From assembly GCF_001625305.1 (NCBI RefSeq), contig NW_017803047.1, forward strand, positions 77,403 through 141,402: a DNA stretch of 64,000 bases, given 5' to 3'. Position 1 is the first letter of the stretch. Each line of letters begins with the position of its first letter. The notes below the pieces were generated by a model. The model had not been told where the DNA came from and did not search any database. It saw only the letters and a program-made list of their open reading frames with translations. The stretch is from Branchiostoma belcheri (Eukaryota > Chordata > Leptocardii > Amphioxiformes > Branchiostomatidae). The position numbers and the translations under genes are program-made. Of this stretch, positions 11,032 through 21,182 are shown piece after piece.

Positions 11032-12919
11032 TCTCGGCCGCTGGACATGTAGTTTTGTGTTCTTGGAGGATGTCCACATAGATTTGTGTAACTGCTAGAG
11101 AGGAAAGAATGTATTACCTAGTATGTTCATACCTGTAACACCAAACAGGGTAATAAGTTGGCTTCCATTGTCATTTGCTTGAATGGAATTAGTGAAAAAT
11201 ATTAATCTCGAAGCAGATGTTGGGAGGGAAAATGTTTAGGTAGAGATACAGATTTTCATTTGTGATTGAAGATTTGAGAGACAGGAAAGAGTTTAGGATA
11301 CGTATGTGGAGCTAATTTCTCTGTTAGAGTAGGTTACACAGGTCTATGTATGGGGAAGACATTTTTTGGAATCAGTAGTGTCATGTTGTATATTACAGAG
11401 GAACTATGTTTCATCTGTATGTTTCATTGAAATTGTAATGTCTGGACAATACTGATGAATAAAGAGCAAAGATGCATGTGTCAAAAGTGAAATGTTTTAT
11501 TTTGGTATAACTTCATGAGACAACACAGAATGGCAGTGGTTTTATTGATAATAAGTGCAATTATATATATAGTTTGGCTTCAATATGGCTCTGGTATGTC
11601 TGGTGTAGAACAGGGGCAATCCAAGACACATCTGGAAGAGAAGAAAAATAATTTCTTGATAAGTATAGCATCCAATTGAACATGCATATTGAATACTTCT
11701 TGCTATTAGCACATGGCAAGTCTTCAAAATTTTTCAAACATAGAGATTCATTTATGCTATTTGGTGGGAAAATTTACCTTATACAATTGCAAATTAGCTT
11801 CGAAATCTGGAAAATTTAGATTGTTTGAAAGCACTGAGTTATTCGTTCAATACAGTAGCTAATGGAAACCCAGTTCAATACGAAAATCAAGTGGAGTGTA
11901 TATAGAACGTGCATGCCCCCCCCCCCCGCACTGAAAGTTACAATTTCTCAGAAATAATGGAACGAATCAAACTAAGTACAATACGACAGGGACACTGCAG
12001 AGAAGACATTAAAAATTGACGAGCACCTCCTGGCATTAAAGCAAGAAACTTAGCCTGCCATGCACTAACATATTGTAAGGTTGTACGAATTCATAAATTT
12101 TTACGGGGGGAGGGGGCGATAACGTAACTCTGTTTAAATCTGTTCAACAGCACGAATAAAACACAATGTAATTGATTGCCCTTGCCCGTAGTATCTTTAG
12201 CTCTATTTTTATCCTATGGCTCTATGCCTAATACCCTTATAATTCCTGATATTTTGCTATTTTTACTAAGAATGCCCTTACCAGCCTCATGCGTTACATC
12301 CGGGGTCTGCGATATGGGAAATTCCATTCAGGCCACTAATCAAAAGCGACATCTTGCGACCGAGGAATATAGTGCACTTCCATAACCTTTAACCTTTGTC
12401 TTGACTTATTCAGATGTCTCAAGGTACTAGTAATATTAAAACGTAATTTTTTAACTTGGTTTATTGGTGCAATTGCAGCAGTTATTACCAAATCTTTATA
12501 ACATTTAATGCATACTATGTGTGTGCATGCCTTACCTGTCGTTTTACATGGTTCCGTAAAGCCCATGGGATTTATTCACCAATCAAAAGCGACATCTTGC
12601 GACTTAGGCAAATATGCCAGCTAATGAACATAATTTATGTCATTGATTTATTGGTCCAATTACAGCAGCTATTAGCGAAATTCTAGAACATTAAATGCAT
12701 ACTATGATATAAAACAATGGTTTTGTGGTAAACAGCATTTCCTCTTTTTTAGCAACTTCGTTGTATAAGAATAACGACACTATCATCCGGTAGGTCGACC
12801 CCACAAAGTAAAGTATACATGCAGAGTAATTGGTTTCATTGGTTTTCACGGTCGAAATCAAGATCTATCCAACGTACCTATTTTTGGGCACAATACCTCG
12901 GCCGCTCAGGTGGCCGAGA
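11032..12919. mobile_element. TA-flanked DNA element with TCTCGGCC ends
   Basis: An 1888-bp insertion begins TCTCGGCCGC and ends GGTGGCCGAGA. Both ends are flanked by TA (11030-11031 and 12920-12921) and share an 8-bp terminal inverted repeat. It interrupts the collinear L1-like LINE reading frame, which resumes on each side, so the borders are supported independently. No transposase frame is visible, so it looks non-autonomous. It contains a direct duplication (12338-12530 against 12581-12710) and parts similar to 13800-15680. A subterminal hairpin lies at 12897-12918. Confidence 0.7.
12338..12710 (+). repeat. Internal direct duplication in the TA-flanked element
   Basis: AATCAAAAGCGACATCTTGC occurs at 12338 and again at 12581. 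The two halves then share TTTATTGGTxCAATTxCAGC and TTTAATGCATACTATG-like blocks, separated by small indels. Confidence 0.7.
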
Positions 12920-13273
12920 TAAAAAATTCTAAACATCTGAAAAAAAATCTCACCTTAAGTATCAAAAGCTTTCCTATAATCAGCTATGAATATTAATCCC
13001 GGTTTATGTTCTTCATTATAGTAGTCTATAGTTTCGATCAGTCTCCTTTTTCCCCTATATACCTATCCTTAATAAAACCGGTTTGGTCTTGATCAATGAT
13101 ATCTGCGATAACGTTTTTTTATTCTTAGGGCAATGCATTTTGATATAATTTACGTGTCACATCCCAACAAGGTCAGTGGTCGCCAATTTCCCATTACACT
13201 TGGATCCTTGTCTTGTCCCTTACTGTCTTTTTTTAGCAGAAGAGAAATTATTCCTTGTCTTTGCGTCCCGGAC
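12920..13273 (-). mobile_element. L1-like LINE segment (RT fingers)
   Basis: Minus strand: QGIISLLLKKDSKGQDKDPS, NWRPLTLLGCDT, KPGLIFIADYRKAFDT. These precede, in LINE order, the segment at 10130-11031, which shows that the two pieces are one element split by the 11032-12919 insertion. Frameshifts and a stop mark it as dead. Confidence 0.75.
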
Positions 13274-13548
13274 ACTTACTTACTTGACTTAAGTCGGGTG
13301 CCAGTCCTCCTCTGCGACCCGAACCACAATGGCTGCCCAGTAGTCCCTAGACTCCCTACCCTGCATCGCCTTCCTTATGTCTTCGGCCCGAAGGCCTGTG
13401 TCCCTTCGCAGCACGTCTGGGTAGGTGAGGGGTGGTCTTCCCGACCTCCTTCTCCCATGTGCTGGGGACCACAGGACAAGGTTTGAGGCTATTTCCCTGC
13501 AGTTCCTCAGCGAGTGGCCAGCAAACCGCAGTCGCCTAGCTCGTATTT
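13274..13548 (-). mobile_element. RTE-like LINE 3' fragment with target duplication
   Basis: Minus strand reading GKIRARRLRFAGHS, SNLVLWSPAHGRRRSGRPPL and TYPDVLRRDTGLRAEDIRKA, the characteristic C-terminus of RTE-clade reverse transcriptases, ending WHPT and a short (TAAG)n-like tail. It is flanked by an 8-bp direct repeat TCCCGGAC at 13266-13273 and 13549-13556. Removing the insert plus one repeat restores the reading frame of the L1-like LINE around it, confirming a nested insertion. Strongly 5' truncated. Confidence 0.8.
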
Positions 13549-13640
13549 TCCCGGACGAGCGTCCATTATTAAAGGCATAATTAAAACATTGTATCATAGG
13601 TATCTTAAAGATGTCAAACAAGTGCTTATGAAAAAGCTGG
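13549..13640 (-). mobile_element. L1-like LINE segment (upstream of RT)
   Basis: Minus strand: HKHLFDIFKIPMIQCFNYAF followed by NNGRSS, joining across the RTE insertion to GTQRQGIISLLLKKD. This matches the order of L1-like elements (…FNYAFxNGxLSxxQRQGIISLxPKK). Confidence 0.65.
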
Positions 13641-15687
13641 CATCGGTGATGAGAAGTGAAATATAACTGTTTGGACATAATTTTTCTCAGGAGACAAATC
13701 ATGGTACAATAAAGAAAGACGAAACTATTCAGAAATGTTAACGTTACATATGCAAGGAGCATATACAGAAAAGTGCTAGTTAGTTACTATGAGTAGCCTT
13801 AAGTGAATAATGTAAGTCTTGAGTTGTATATCTGAAAGAGAACAAAGAAGTGCTTTGAAAAATGGCCTTGGCTCCTAGAAGGAGAGATGAAATGGAAGTG
13901 TGTTTGACATAATTTTTTGCAGTAGGGAAACCAAGGTACTCAAAAAAAAAAACAATATAGTATAATAGTATTGAGAAATGTAACATACAATGAGTGTTTA
14001 ATGAAGTACAGTGGTTACATTGATATTGATTGCAAGAGCACAGTGCACAGTGGCAGTGGTTTAATTGATTTTGAGTGCAAATTTCTTGGTGGTGTGCAAA
14101 ACCAGACTTTATTGATGAATGAATGAATGAATGAATATATGATATAGCTTGACTTCAAGTGTGGTGTCTTGTGTGTCTTGTCTTGAGTTGTATATCTGAA
14201 AGAGAACACAAAAATAATTCTTTGTAAGTAGGTTGGTATATACTAGTACATATCGAACACTCTCGGTATGCCTAAATACCACACAACCGACTACAACCAA
14301 CCACAACTGACCACAACCGAGTCTAATATGCAGTGTACATGGGCAGAGACCTTGTGTCAGTACTCACGCTCCGGATACATTAACTATGCATTTATGAACA
14401 CAAACGAGCCGCCGCAAGTCTTAAGTATTTACCAGTTTTTAAGAGTTTTTCCGCTTGCTCGAAAGGTCGTAGGGATTTCTGACCGCCATATTTAAACGTC
14501 ATTGTTAGGGCCCGCATGGGGGATTTATTCATTCCTGTTTTTTTATCTAACTTTTGACGACATCACGATAAGGCTGTTAGTTATAGTGTAGGACATTTCT
14601 ATCGTAATCTACTCATAATGATAGTGCAAAAAGGGTTTTTCAGCCCCAAACACAAGCATTTGTATCAAAAGTTAAATAAAAAACAGGGATGAAGAAATCC
14701 CCCATGCGGACCCTAACAGTGACGTTACAGTAGGGCGGCCAGAAGTCCCCGCAATCTTTCGAACGAGCGGAAAAAACTCTTAAAAACTGGCTTGTGTTGT
14801 GTTCATTAATGCATAGTTAATGTATCCGGAGCGTGAGTACTGACACAAGGTTTCTGTCCATGTACACTGCATATTAGACTCGGTTGTGATCGGTAGTGGT
14901 TGGTTGTGGTCGGTTGTGGTAACCGTGGTATTTAGGCATACCCAACACTCTTTGGTAAAAGCACATGGCAAATCTTCAAAATTTCATACATTCAGAGTGT
15001 CATTGTTGCCATATTGGCGGGAAAATTGTGTGTTTAAAATGCATATGCAACTCAGAGCGAAATAAAACCCCAGGCCGCACCGCTAGCAATATCACCCGGG
15101 CCGGAACACCCGCATAATTTTTTTAGCCATCAATATCACGGCCCAGGTCTGAAATAAAATATAGAGTTTCTGTGACGGAGGGGAGGGGGGCGATACGGAT
15201 AACTACGGAGAAAATAAGTCAGCTATTTCCAGGAAAAATTCTGCAGTAAATAAAGGAATACATAAACCATGACCTCATCAAGGTCCTCAAAATCACTTAA
15301 TGACCTGGTTTAATTTTCAAAAATTCATAACTCACCCCAAATTCGCGCTGGAAGCTCCGTTCTCGAATATATATATTCAGACAGCGAGAGAACTCCCAGT
15401 ACGCATGTCTAAAATATTCTCGTTCCCAGAGTATCTGCGTCTCACATGGAGTCAACGTCCTACAGGTCCAGTCGTCAACATAATTTATGCAATCGATTTA
15501 AAAATTCAATTACTGCAAATATAGATATGTTTTGCTACAGTATTTCGGGCATACAACAAAATAAAGTACTTTTTTAAACAGAAATCAGTTTTTCCTTTTT
15601 GACAGATTTCTGTTATAAGAATAACGTGATTATGATGTGGAAGGTCAAAGCCACACTGTAAGCTTGAACAATGCAGGCATGGTCAAT
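13641..15687. mobile_element. Second copy of the TA-element family, borders uncertain
   Basis: Blocks of 13800-15680 align in order with 11500-12800 of the first element: GCAGTGGTTT around 14058 and 11532, AGCACATGGCAA...CTTCAAAATTT around 14957 and 11706, a GGGGGCGATA block around 15188 and 12112, and TATAAGAATAACG around 15615 and 12762. It separates LINE pieces ending in YRYF (15688) and beginning HKHLFD (13640). It has gained a fold-back element (14264-14943) and a short LINE-like tail with (GAAT)n at 14108-14137. Exact ends and target duplication are not clear. Confidence 0.5.
14264..14943. mobile_element. Fold-back (MITE) with 8-bp target duplication, hAT-like
   Basis: Two arms, 14265-14557 and 14664-14942, are inverted copies of each other (about 280-290 bp, highly similar) around a roughly 106-bp centre. 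The ends read CGGTATGCCTAAATACC and, inverted, GGGTATGCCTAAATACC. AACACTCT lies immediately outside both ends (14256-14263 and 14944-14951). An 8-bp duplication is the hallmark of hAT (also P and some other) transposons; the class is inferred from that alone. No coding capacity. Confidence 0.85.
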
Positions 15688-15737
15688 GCAAAAAATATCT
15701 GTATACTTCTATAGGGATGCCGTCGTACCCTGGAGCC
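15688..15737 (-). mobile_element. L1-like LINE segment (RT domain start)
   Basis: Minus strand reads KAPGYDGIPIEVYRYF, the G-K-A-P-G-x-D-G-I-P-x-E block that begins the RT region of L1-like elements. It directly precedes, in LINE order, HKHLFDIFK at 13640. Confidence 0.6.
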
Positions 15738-15759
15738 TTACGAACAAATAACAAACAAG

Positions 15760-15850
15760 GTGAAGACGCGAAGGCATTACGTAATGATTTACCTAATATG
15801 GCAAGACGCGAAGTCCTACGTAGCTGATTTACCAAATATGGTGAGACCCG
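15760..15850 (+). repeat. Short tandem duplication (~45 bp x2)
   Basis: AAGACGCGAAG...TACGTA...GATTTACC...AATATGG occurs twice in a row with small differences. It sits just upstream (in LINE direction) of the truncated L1-like fragment. Confidence 0.6.
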
Positions 15851-16009
15851 CGAAACTTGTTGCCCGATGTGGGACGAAGTCCTTCGGCAGAGTAATTTCG
15901 GCTTTTTCGTCCAATTTTCGGTGATAAACAGAGTTTTCGTATTTCCCAGCATTCAGTGCTACCCAGGAAATTTGACGTAAAGCATGAAGAAGGGGTCGAT
16001 TTTGAGGTT

Positions 16010-16590
16010 CTTTTCAAGGGCCCAGCCGGCATCAGAGGCTGGTGCAGCCGGTGGCGGTGGATCAGATCTCCGAGGATCCCGCGGCCGATGTTGACGACGC
16101 GCCCCCAGAGGAGGGGGAGGGGAGCGCCAAGAAGCAAAAATTAACCGTACATTATTTTTTTCTAAGCAGTATTTTTTTTATATTATGCACGATATTCAAG
16201 GTAAACAAATATGCAAAATAAATGAAATTCATTGCTCGCATACTGTTGGTAAATTTTCTTTATGTGCCGTATAAGATGTGGAAGTTCCAACTGTAGTGTT
16301 CGTGACATGATACCCCGGTATGACGAGTGAGAGGGCCGGAAGTCACTAGCGGCGTCCTTTGAAGCTAATGCCGACAATTTTTTTGTGTGTGTTCTTTTTT
16401 TTAAATATAAAGATAATTTATTGTGGGTTTACATATTTTTGCAGGATCCCTCCGCTAAGCCACCTGGAAAAGAAATCGTATACAACTTTCAAAACAGCTG
16501 GAAATCAGGGAGGCCTTGGCTGAGATATGACATTGTAAAGAAAAAAAAATGTTCTGTGACATTTGTATCCAGTATGACAAATAAACACAG
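16010..16590 (+). pseudogene. TTF-type zinc finger / hAT-like exon pair
   Basis: Exon A (about 16010-16150) encodes QRLVQPVAVDQISEDPAADV and PPEEGEGSAKKQKLT before a possible donor GTACAT. Exon B starts after TTTTTGCAG at 16445 and reads DPSAKPPGKEIVYNFQNSWK, SGRPWLRYD. The FQxxWxxxxPWLxYD...CxxC layout resembles the N-terminal TTF-type zinc finger of ZNF862/KIAA1586-like, hAT-derived proteins. One or two bases in the A-run at 16541-16549 break the frame; in the shifted frame MFCDIC follows. No transposase core is seen downstream. Probably a dead fragment. Confidence 0.45.
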
Positions 16591-16599
16591 ATGATACTT

Positions 16600-17090
16600 G
16601 CATTGTTCATGTTTTGTTTGGTCCCTTCTTTTTAATGTATACTAAAACTTCTATATGCAGTGGCAGGCTAAGAAGGTTAATACACAGTAAAACAGTTGCA
16701 AACCTAAAGATGCAAGGCTAAATATAATTTTGCACATACATTTTTCAAATTGCACCTAAAAGTTTTGCCAATGTGCAATTTTGCACGTACCTGAAAAAAG
16801 TATTTCGAACACTGACTTCGGTTATCAGACCTTCACAATTTTGTTGTTGCACATCAGATAAACGTTTACTATACTCTGCAGGAAAAAAGTCATTACAATC
16901 GGCGTCTGTTAGAGGCACTGGGGGCTCTTCAAAAGAGTACAACTTGGAATAGAATTTTACTTGTTCTGCCGAAATCTACTGCGGGTCACAAATGTCTTCA
17001 CTTAGTGAAGTTTTAGTCTTTGAATTTTTTTCTACTATAATTTCGGTGAAATTCATAAAATACTTAGTACAATTGACTCATTACCCAACA
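16600..17090. other. No gene recognised
   Basis: Contains imperfect repeats of TTTGCAC-like words around 16725-16790 and a minus-strand ORF (16745-16942) with no recognised similarity. Confidence 0.4.
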
Positions 17091-17092
17091 AG

Positions 17093-18161
17093 ATGGCCAG
17101 TTCAGTTCCCCGATCATCAAAGTGGAAAACTAACTGGAGCAAATGCTGTGTTTGCCAAGAGGAGAAGAATAATGAGGATCTGAAATCGCCACCCATACGT
17201 TACTCACCTGAACAGGATGGCTACACCATGATTGCGACCAACGTCCCCCTGTTCCATGCCCTCAATATTATAAAGATGCCAATTGTTCTCGATCCAACCA
17301 GACTGGTTGAGGGCGGTGGAATAGAAGAAACGTTGAAGAGAAACAAGGCACAGTACCACCAAAGCTGCCGTTATCTATTCAACAACACCAAACTGGATAT
17401 GGCAAGAAAAAGAAGACATGGGCTTCAAACTTCTCAGTCAGAAGGACAAACTGCTATTAAGTGCTTTCTTTGTGAAAAAGAAGAGCCTGAATCAGAACTG
17501 AGACGCGCTATGACGATGAAGCTTAACAAAAGAGTCGAGGACTGTGCTAAAATGATGGAAGGCTGTTGAAAGTACTAAATGATGGTGATGTCGTTGCTCA
17601 AGATCTTATGTAGCATCCTGTATGCCTGGCATCCCTCTACAACAGAGAGAGAGCCTACCTGAGAAATATCGAAGAGAGAGAGAGCAGAGCCAGAAGCAAG
17701 ACGTCTACCAACTGGCATTTTCAGAGCTTGTTACCTACATAGTGGAGACCAAATCCAGTTCTTAGGGACCTACAATATTCAGGCTTGCAGATATGGTTAT
17801 TCTGTACAAACAGCGTCTAGAGCAGTTGGGGATGGAGACACCGGATGTTAACTCCACCAGACTGAAGGACAAGCTGTTGGCTGAAATACCTGAGCTGGAA
17901 GCTTACAAGAAGGGAAGAGATGTTCTGCTGGCTTTCCGAAACGATGTTGGCTTTTCCCTGTCACAAGCCTCTAACTACACCGATGCTATGACTCTTGCCA
18001 AAGCAGCCACGATCCTAATAAGACACATGCTGGACCACAAGTTTTCTTTCGATGGAACTTTTCATGAGGGCTGTATTGAAAATGCCATTCCACCCAGCCT
18101 CCTTCAATTCGTGGGCATGATTGAGCATGGAGCTGACATTAAATCACAACTGAGATTTTAA
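17093..18161 (+). pseudogene. DUF6589-family N-terminal region, broken
   Basis: ATG at 17093 starts MASSVPRSSKWKTNWSKCCV, then CQE, a segment ending LFNNTKLDMARKRR, then IKCFLCEKEEPESELRRAM. The W-x-CCxCQE, KxHxSCRxxFNNTKLxRAxKR and CxFCE...L blocks are typical of the cysteine-rich N-terminus of a multicopy amphioxus/cnidarian family that usually carries a DUF6589 domain downstream. A frameshift near 17565, TAG at 17611-17613 and TAG at 17763-17765 disrupt it; the frame then stays open (LEQLGMETPDVNSTRLKDKL, GRDVLLAFRNDVGFS) to 18161. The DUF6589 core is absent. Function unknown; likely a dead copy. Confidence 0.6.
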
Positions 18162-18204
18162 TACTGAAACGACTTGTACGTACGTATTTCCCATGTACAT
18201 GTGT

Positions 18205-18290
18205 GATATATGGTGCCAACCTGAAGTATGTAAACTCCTTTGTCTACTTGGGTATCCATCTAAATCCCACACTGAGTGACGATGATTTTT
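18205..18290 (+). mobile_element. LINE RT snippet
   Basis: Reads YVNSFVYLGIHLNPTLSDDD, matching the K-Y-L-G-I motif after the RT palm in non-LTR elements. Too short to classify. Confidence 0.4.
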
Positions 18291-18369
18291 TTTTGTACTT
18301 GCTCTGCTGAAGAGTGTCTAAAGCCGTACCAACTGTATCAATCGCAAATTTTTCTGTTGCTCTTTACAT

Positions 18370-20050
18370 TCCGAAATAAAGAAATGAAGGCATAGAGCTA
18401 GATCGAGAGAACATTAAATAAATTCAATCCAGGAATGAGCGCTCTCGCAAAGTTATGACTCTTTCCGGGGGAACTTTGGCATGCGGAGAAACTTCCCGAA
18501 AACAAGACTAATATGTACCCTCCTCTGCTAAATTTTCTAGACATAACTCAAGAGGCAGACTTACCACAGATAGATCACACCCTAACCAGAGAAGAAAATA
18601 TCCTAGATTTAGCCATTATGACCAACCCGGAACTGGTAAAACAAACTTGCACAATTCCAGTGTCACTCTGTTATGTTGACACTATAGTTTTTAAGTTTGA
18701 GGTTGACCTTACAGGGCATGACCCTATTAGGGGACACCCTTTCGCCCGCCATTGTTGTTGTTCCTGAATAAAACTCTCGTCTCCGGATCGCATGTTGTTG
18801 TTTGGAGTCGTCGAGTGCGCATCATATAAATGACGCAGGCATTAGTGATCATGAAGCAGTTTCTGTCAAGATGAAATCACGCGTACGTATCAAACCTAAT
18901 AACAAGAAACCACGGACAGTAAATCTTTACAAAAAAGGAAACAAAACAGCTCTCTCCCCCGGACCACAAGATTTATGTTAACACTTTCAAGAGAGAATTC
19001 CAGCAAACTACAGTGTAAAAGAAAACTGGACATCCTTTACCATTACAACACCAATGGACTAAAACCGTTTATGACCAAACAAAAACGCATTTCAGGAAGA
19101 CATCATTGCCCATGGGTAACGGCTCATATAAGTAGAGCAATAAAGAAAAATAAGAAGATGTACAAAGAAGCCAAAGAATCTCAAAGTGAATATGATCTAA
19201 GAACGTCACACAATGGATACCTAGAAGAGATTATGAACAATGCACTAGATAACCCTAAGAAATTTTTGAATTATTTCAGAGGCAGGAAACAGTAACTGGA
19301 ATCGCACCCCTGAATCATAATAATGAACTGATAACTGACAGCCAACTGAAAGCAGAAGTACTAAGTGAACAATAGGACTCAGTTTTCACAGAAGACTTAA
19401 CCACCACCCGGACTTAGGAGATAACCCAACATTCAGACATGCCCCAAATAGTAGTCACTGTAGAAGGAGTTCGTTAACTGCTAGAAGGTATTAATCCCCA
19501 CAAGGCAGCTGGGCCAGATCACATACCATTCAGAAGCTCTACAAACAGAGATCAGCCCCATCTTACAGTACATCCTTAACCAGTCCCTGGAGAAGGGCCA
19601 AGTCCCAAGTGATTCACGAGGAGCCTACATGTACGTCCACCTAATATACATGTATTGAAGAAAGGCGACAGAAGTGACCCAGCTATTTACAGGTATCCTT
19701 AAATAGCGTTGTTGTAAATTATTAGAGCATATCATATATTCTGAAACATGAAACATCTGAACAGTCACATAACATTCTCCTCATTTCCCAACACGGCTGA
19801 CAAGCAACTGATATGCACACTTCATGACGTAACCTCCTGGTACGTCCAGGGACTCCAAGTGGATATGGCCATACTGGATTTCTCTAAGGCATTTGATAGT
19901 ATTCCTCATAACCGGTAATCAATGAATTACACTTATATGGGGTTGGGGAGAAACTCTTCAGTAGATTAAAACATGGTTGACGATAGAGACACCAACAGGT
20001 CATGGTGGAAGGGGTCCAATCCAGCTAGAGTCCGGTCAGGGGTGTCCCGG
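18370..20050 (+). mobile_element. CR1-like LINE, degenerate (endonuclease to RT)
   Basis: Pieces in order: LLNFLDITQEADLPQIDHTL, TREENILDLAIMTNPELV, then after an insertion ISDHEAVSVKMKSR, PHKAAGPDHIP around 19495-19530, and VDMAILDFSKAFDSIPHNR around 19860-19915. This is the order of the CR1-like ORF2 (endonuclease end, linker, RT). Many stops and frameshifts. It is the same family as 57925-59450, which is better preserved. Confidence 0.65.
18662..18836 (+). mobile_element. Possible solo LTR inserted in the CR1-like LINE
   Basis: The LINE frame stops after CTIP (ending 18661) and resumes with ISDHEAV at about 18840; the roughly 175 bp between are foreign. The insert begins TGTCACTCTGTTATG, holds an AATAAA near 18769 and G/T-rich downstream sequence, and ends near TGACG. 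The size, TG start and poly(A) signal suggest a solo LTR. No convincing target duplication was found beyond CAG. Confidence 0.35.
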
Positions 20051-20051
20051 G

Positions 20052-20345
20052 GTTTCCTCATACAGCTATCTAGGAGTGGTCTTTACAACAGGGGGCCACT
20101 TCCCAACCACAATAAAATTCTACAAAAGAAGGTTTTAAGAGCTCTATTTTGCCGAGGATCTTCTAAAGCAAACAGTACCGTCATATGCAAGGTATTTCTG
20201 TGCATCTCTAATGGTAGGTGACTTCTGGTGGTTATCTATTCGGGTTATGCACACTTTGAACATGGAGGCGCTGTTAATCAAGTTAGGAGAAATAAAGACT
20301 GAGAACTCTACCAACGTTTGCAAACTAAACCACAAAATGGATGCT
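20052..20345 (+). repeat. Shared LINE-tail segment, copy A
   Basis: Closely similar to 23180-23432. Both begin GTTTCCTC, run through AGGAGTGGTCTTTACAAC, TTTTGCCGAGGAT and ACACTTTGAACATGG, and end near TTTGCAAACTAA. Translation SYLGVVFTTGGHFPTTIKF matches the RT thumb of a non-LTR element, so it is a LINE 3' fragment present twice. Confidence 0.75.
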
Positions 20346-20440
20346 AATTTTCGTGATACGGTACTTTAATTTCTAAAGTTATCAGAAGCTACCATGGGCA
20401 CTCTACATACTAACAAGAGAGAGAACACCCTGTTTCATCT

Positions 20441-20582
20441 GATCGGCGCACCTGGCATACCGAGAGAAAGGATGACTGTGGTCCCCGCAGGGCTCGTGAC
20501 TGCGACTGATCTGGTCGCATATGCGACCAGAATTTTTAAGATGCTACTAGATTTTAAATCACGGTCGCACGGTGCGCCGATC
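20441..20582. mobile_element. Candidate MITE with 12-bp terminal inverted repeats
   Basis: GATCGGCGCACC at 20441-20452 and its exact complement at 20571-20582 bound a 142-bp unit. A 16-bp perfect palindrome, GGTCGCATATGCGACC, lies at 20513-20528. No target duplication is visible. A non-autonomous DNA element is the simplest explanation. Confidence 0.5.
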
Positions 20583-20589
20583 AAAAAAT

Positions 20590-20900
20590 GAAGACCTGCG
20601 CCAGCATAATGGCTGCAGAACTAAGCATTTGGCTGAAAATAAACAATCTCGAAGCCCCGCTCGCCGCATGACCGCGCACCGCTCGCTGACTGTAATGCTA
20701 CACCCAGTCCCCGCCCCCTCACGTGCGCCGGCGGCAGAAACAAGAGATCAAATTAATGATTGAAGGGAGCCCCGCGGCAGCTGCCCGCGCCGCTCCCACG
20801 AAACCCTTGGCGAATCAACGCGCTAGACGGTCAGCTGACCGTAATCAGCGAATCAAGGAGGAGATAAGGATAGAAAGGCGCGGCTAGTAAGGGGGTGTAT
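20590..20900 (+). promoter_or_regulatory. CpG-rich upstream region
   Basis: In contrast to its AT-rich neighbours this stretch is rich in C, G and CpG and lies just upstream of the ATG at 20949, so it may be the promoter of the integrase-like gene. No TATA box is evident. This is inferred from composition only. Confidence 0.35.
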
Positions 20901-20948
20901 TATTATTGGTCAGAAGTTTCTGCGATCCTCTGGCCTTTATTTTCCAAG

Positions 20949-21182
20949 ATGAAGCGTTCAATTGTAGATTATTTTTCGAGGGCTGCTGCTTCGTATAAAG
21001 ATCAGGCGTCCCAGAAGATCACCCACAGCTTTAAGGAGAGGGCTAGGCGGTACCAAGTAAATCATGATGGGGTTCTCATCAAACATGGAAAGCTTGTGCT
21101 TGTGGAAGAAGAGTTCCAGGATGTTATGAAGAGTTACCACGATAATGCCGGTCATCCAGGAATGACAACTCTAAAGAGGACG
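20949..21182 (+). CDS. Integrase-like gene, H2C2-type exon
   Basis: ATG at 20949 opens a 78-codon frame ending at a GTATGT donor (phase 0). Its C-terminal part, VLVEEEFQDVMKSYHDNAGH followed by PGMTTLKRT, matches the His-x-His half of the H2C2 zinc-binding domain that precedes the integrase core in Ginger/GIN1/KRBA2-like proteins and Gypsy-type integrases. The Cys half may lie on the small exon at 22463-22511 (CTKC). A CpG-rich stretch sits upstream. The gene may be a domesticated or decaying integrase; joining to downstream exons is inferred. Confidence 0.5.
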
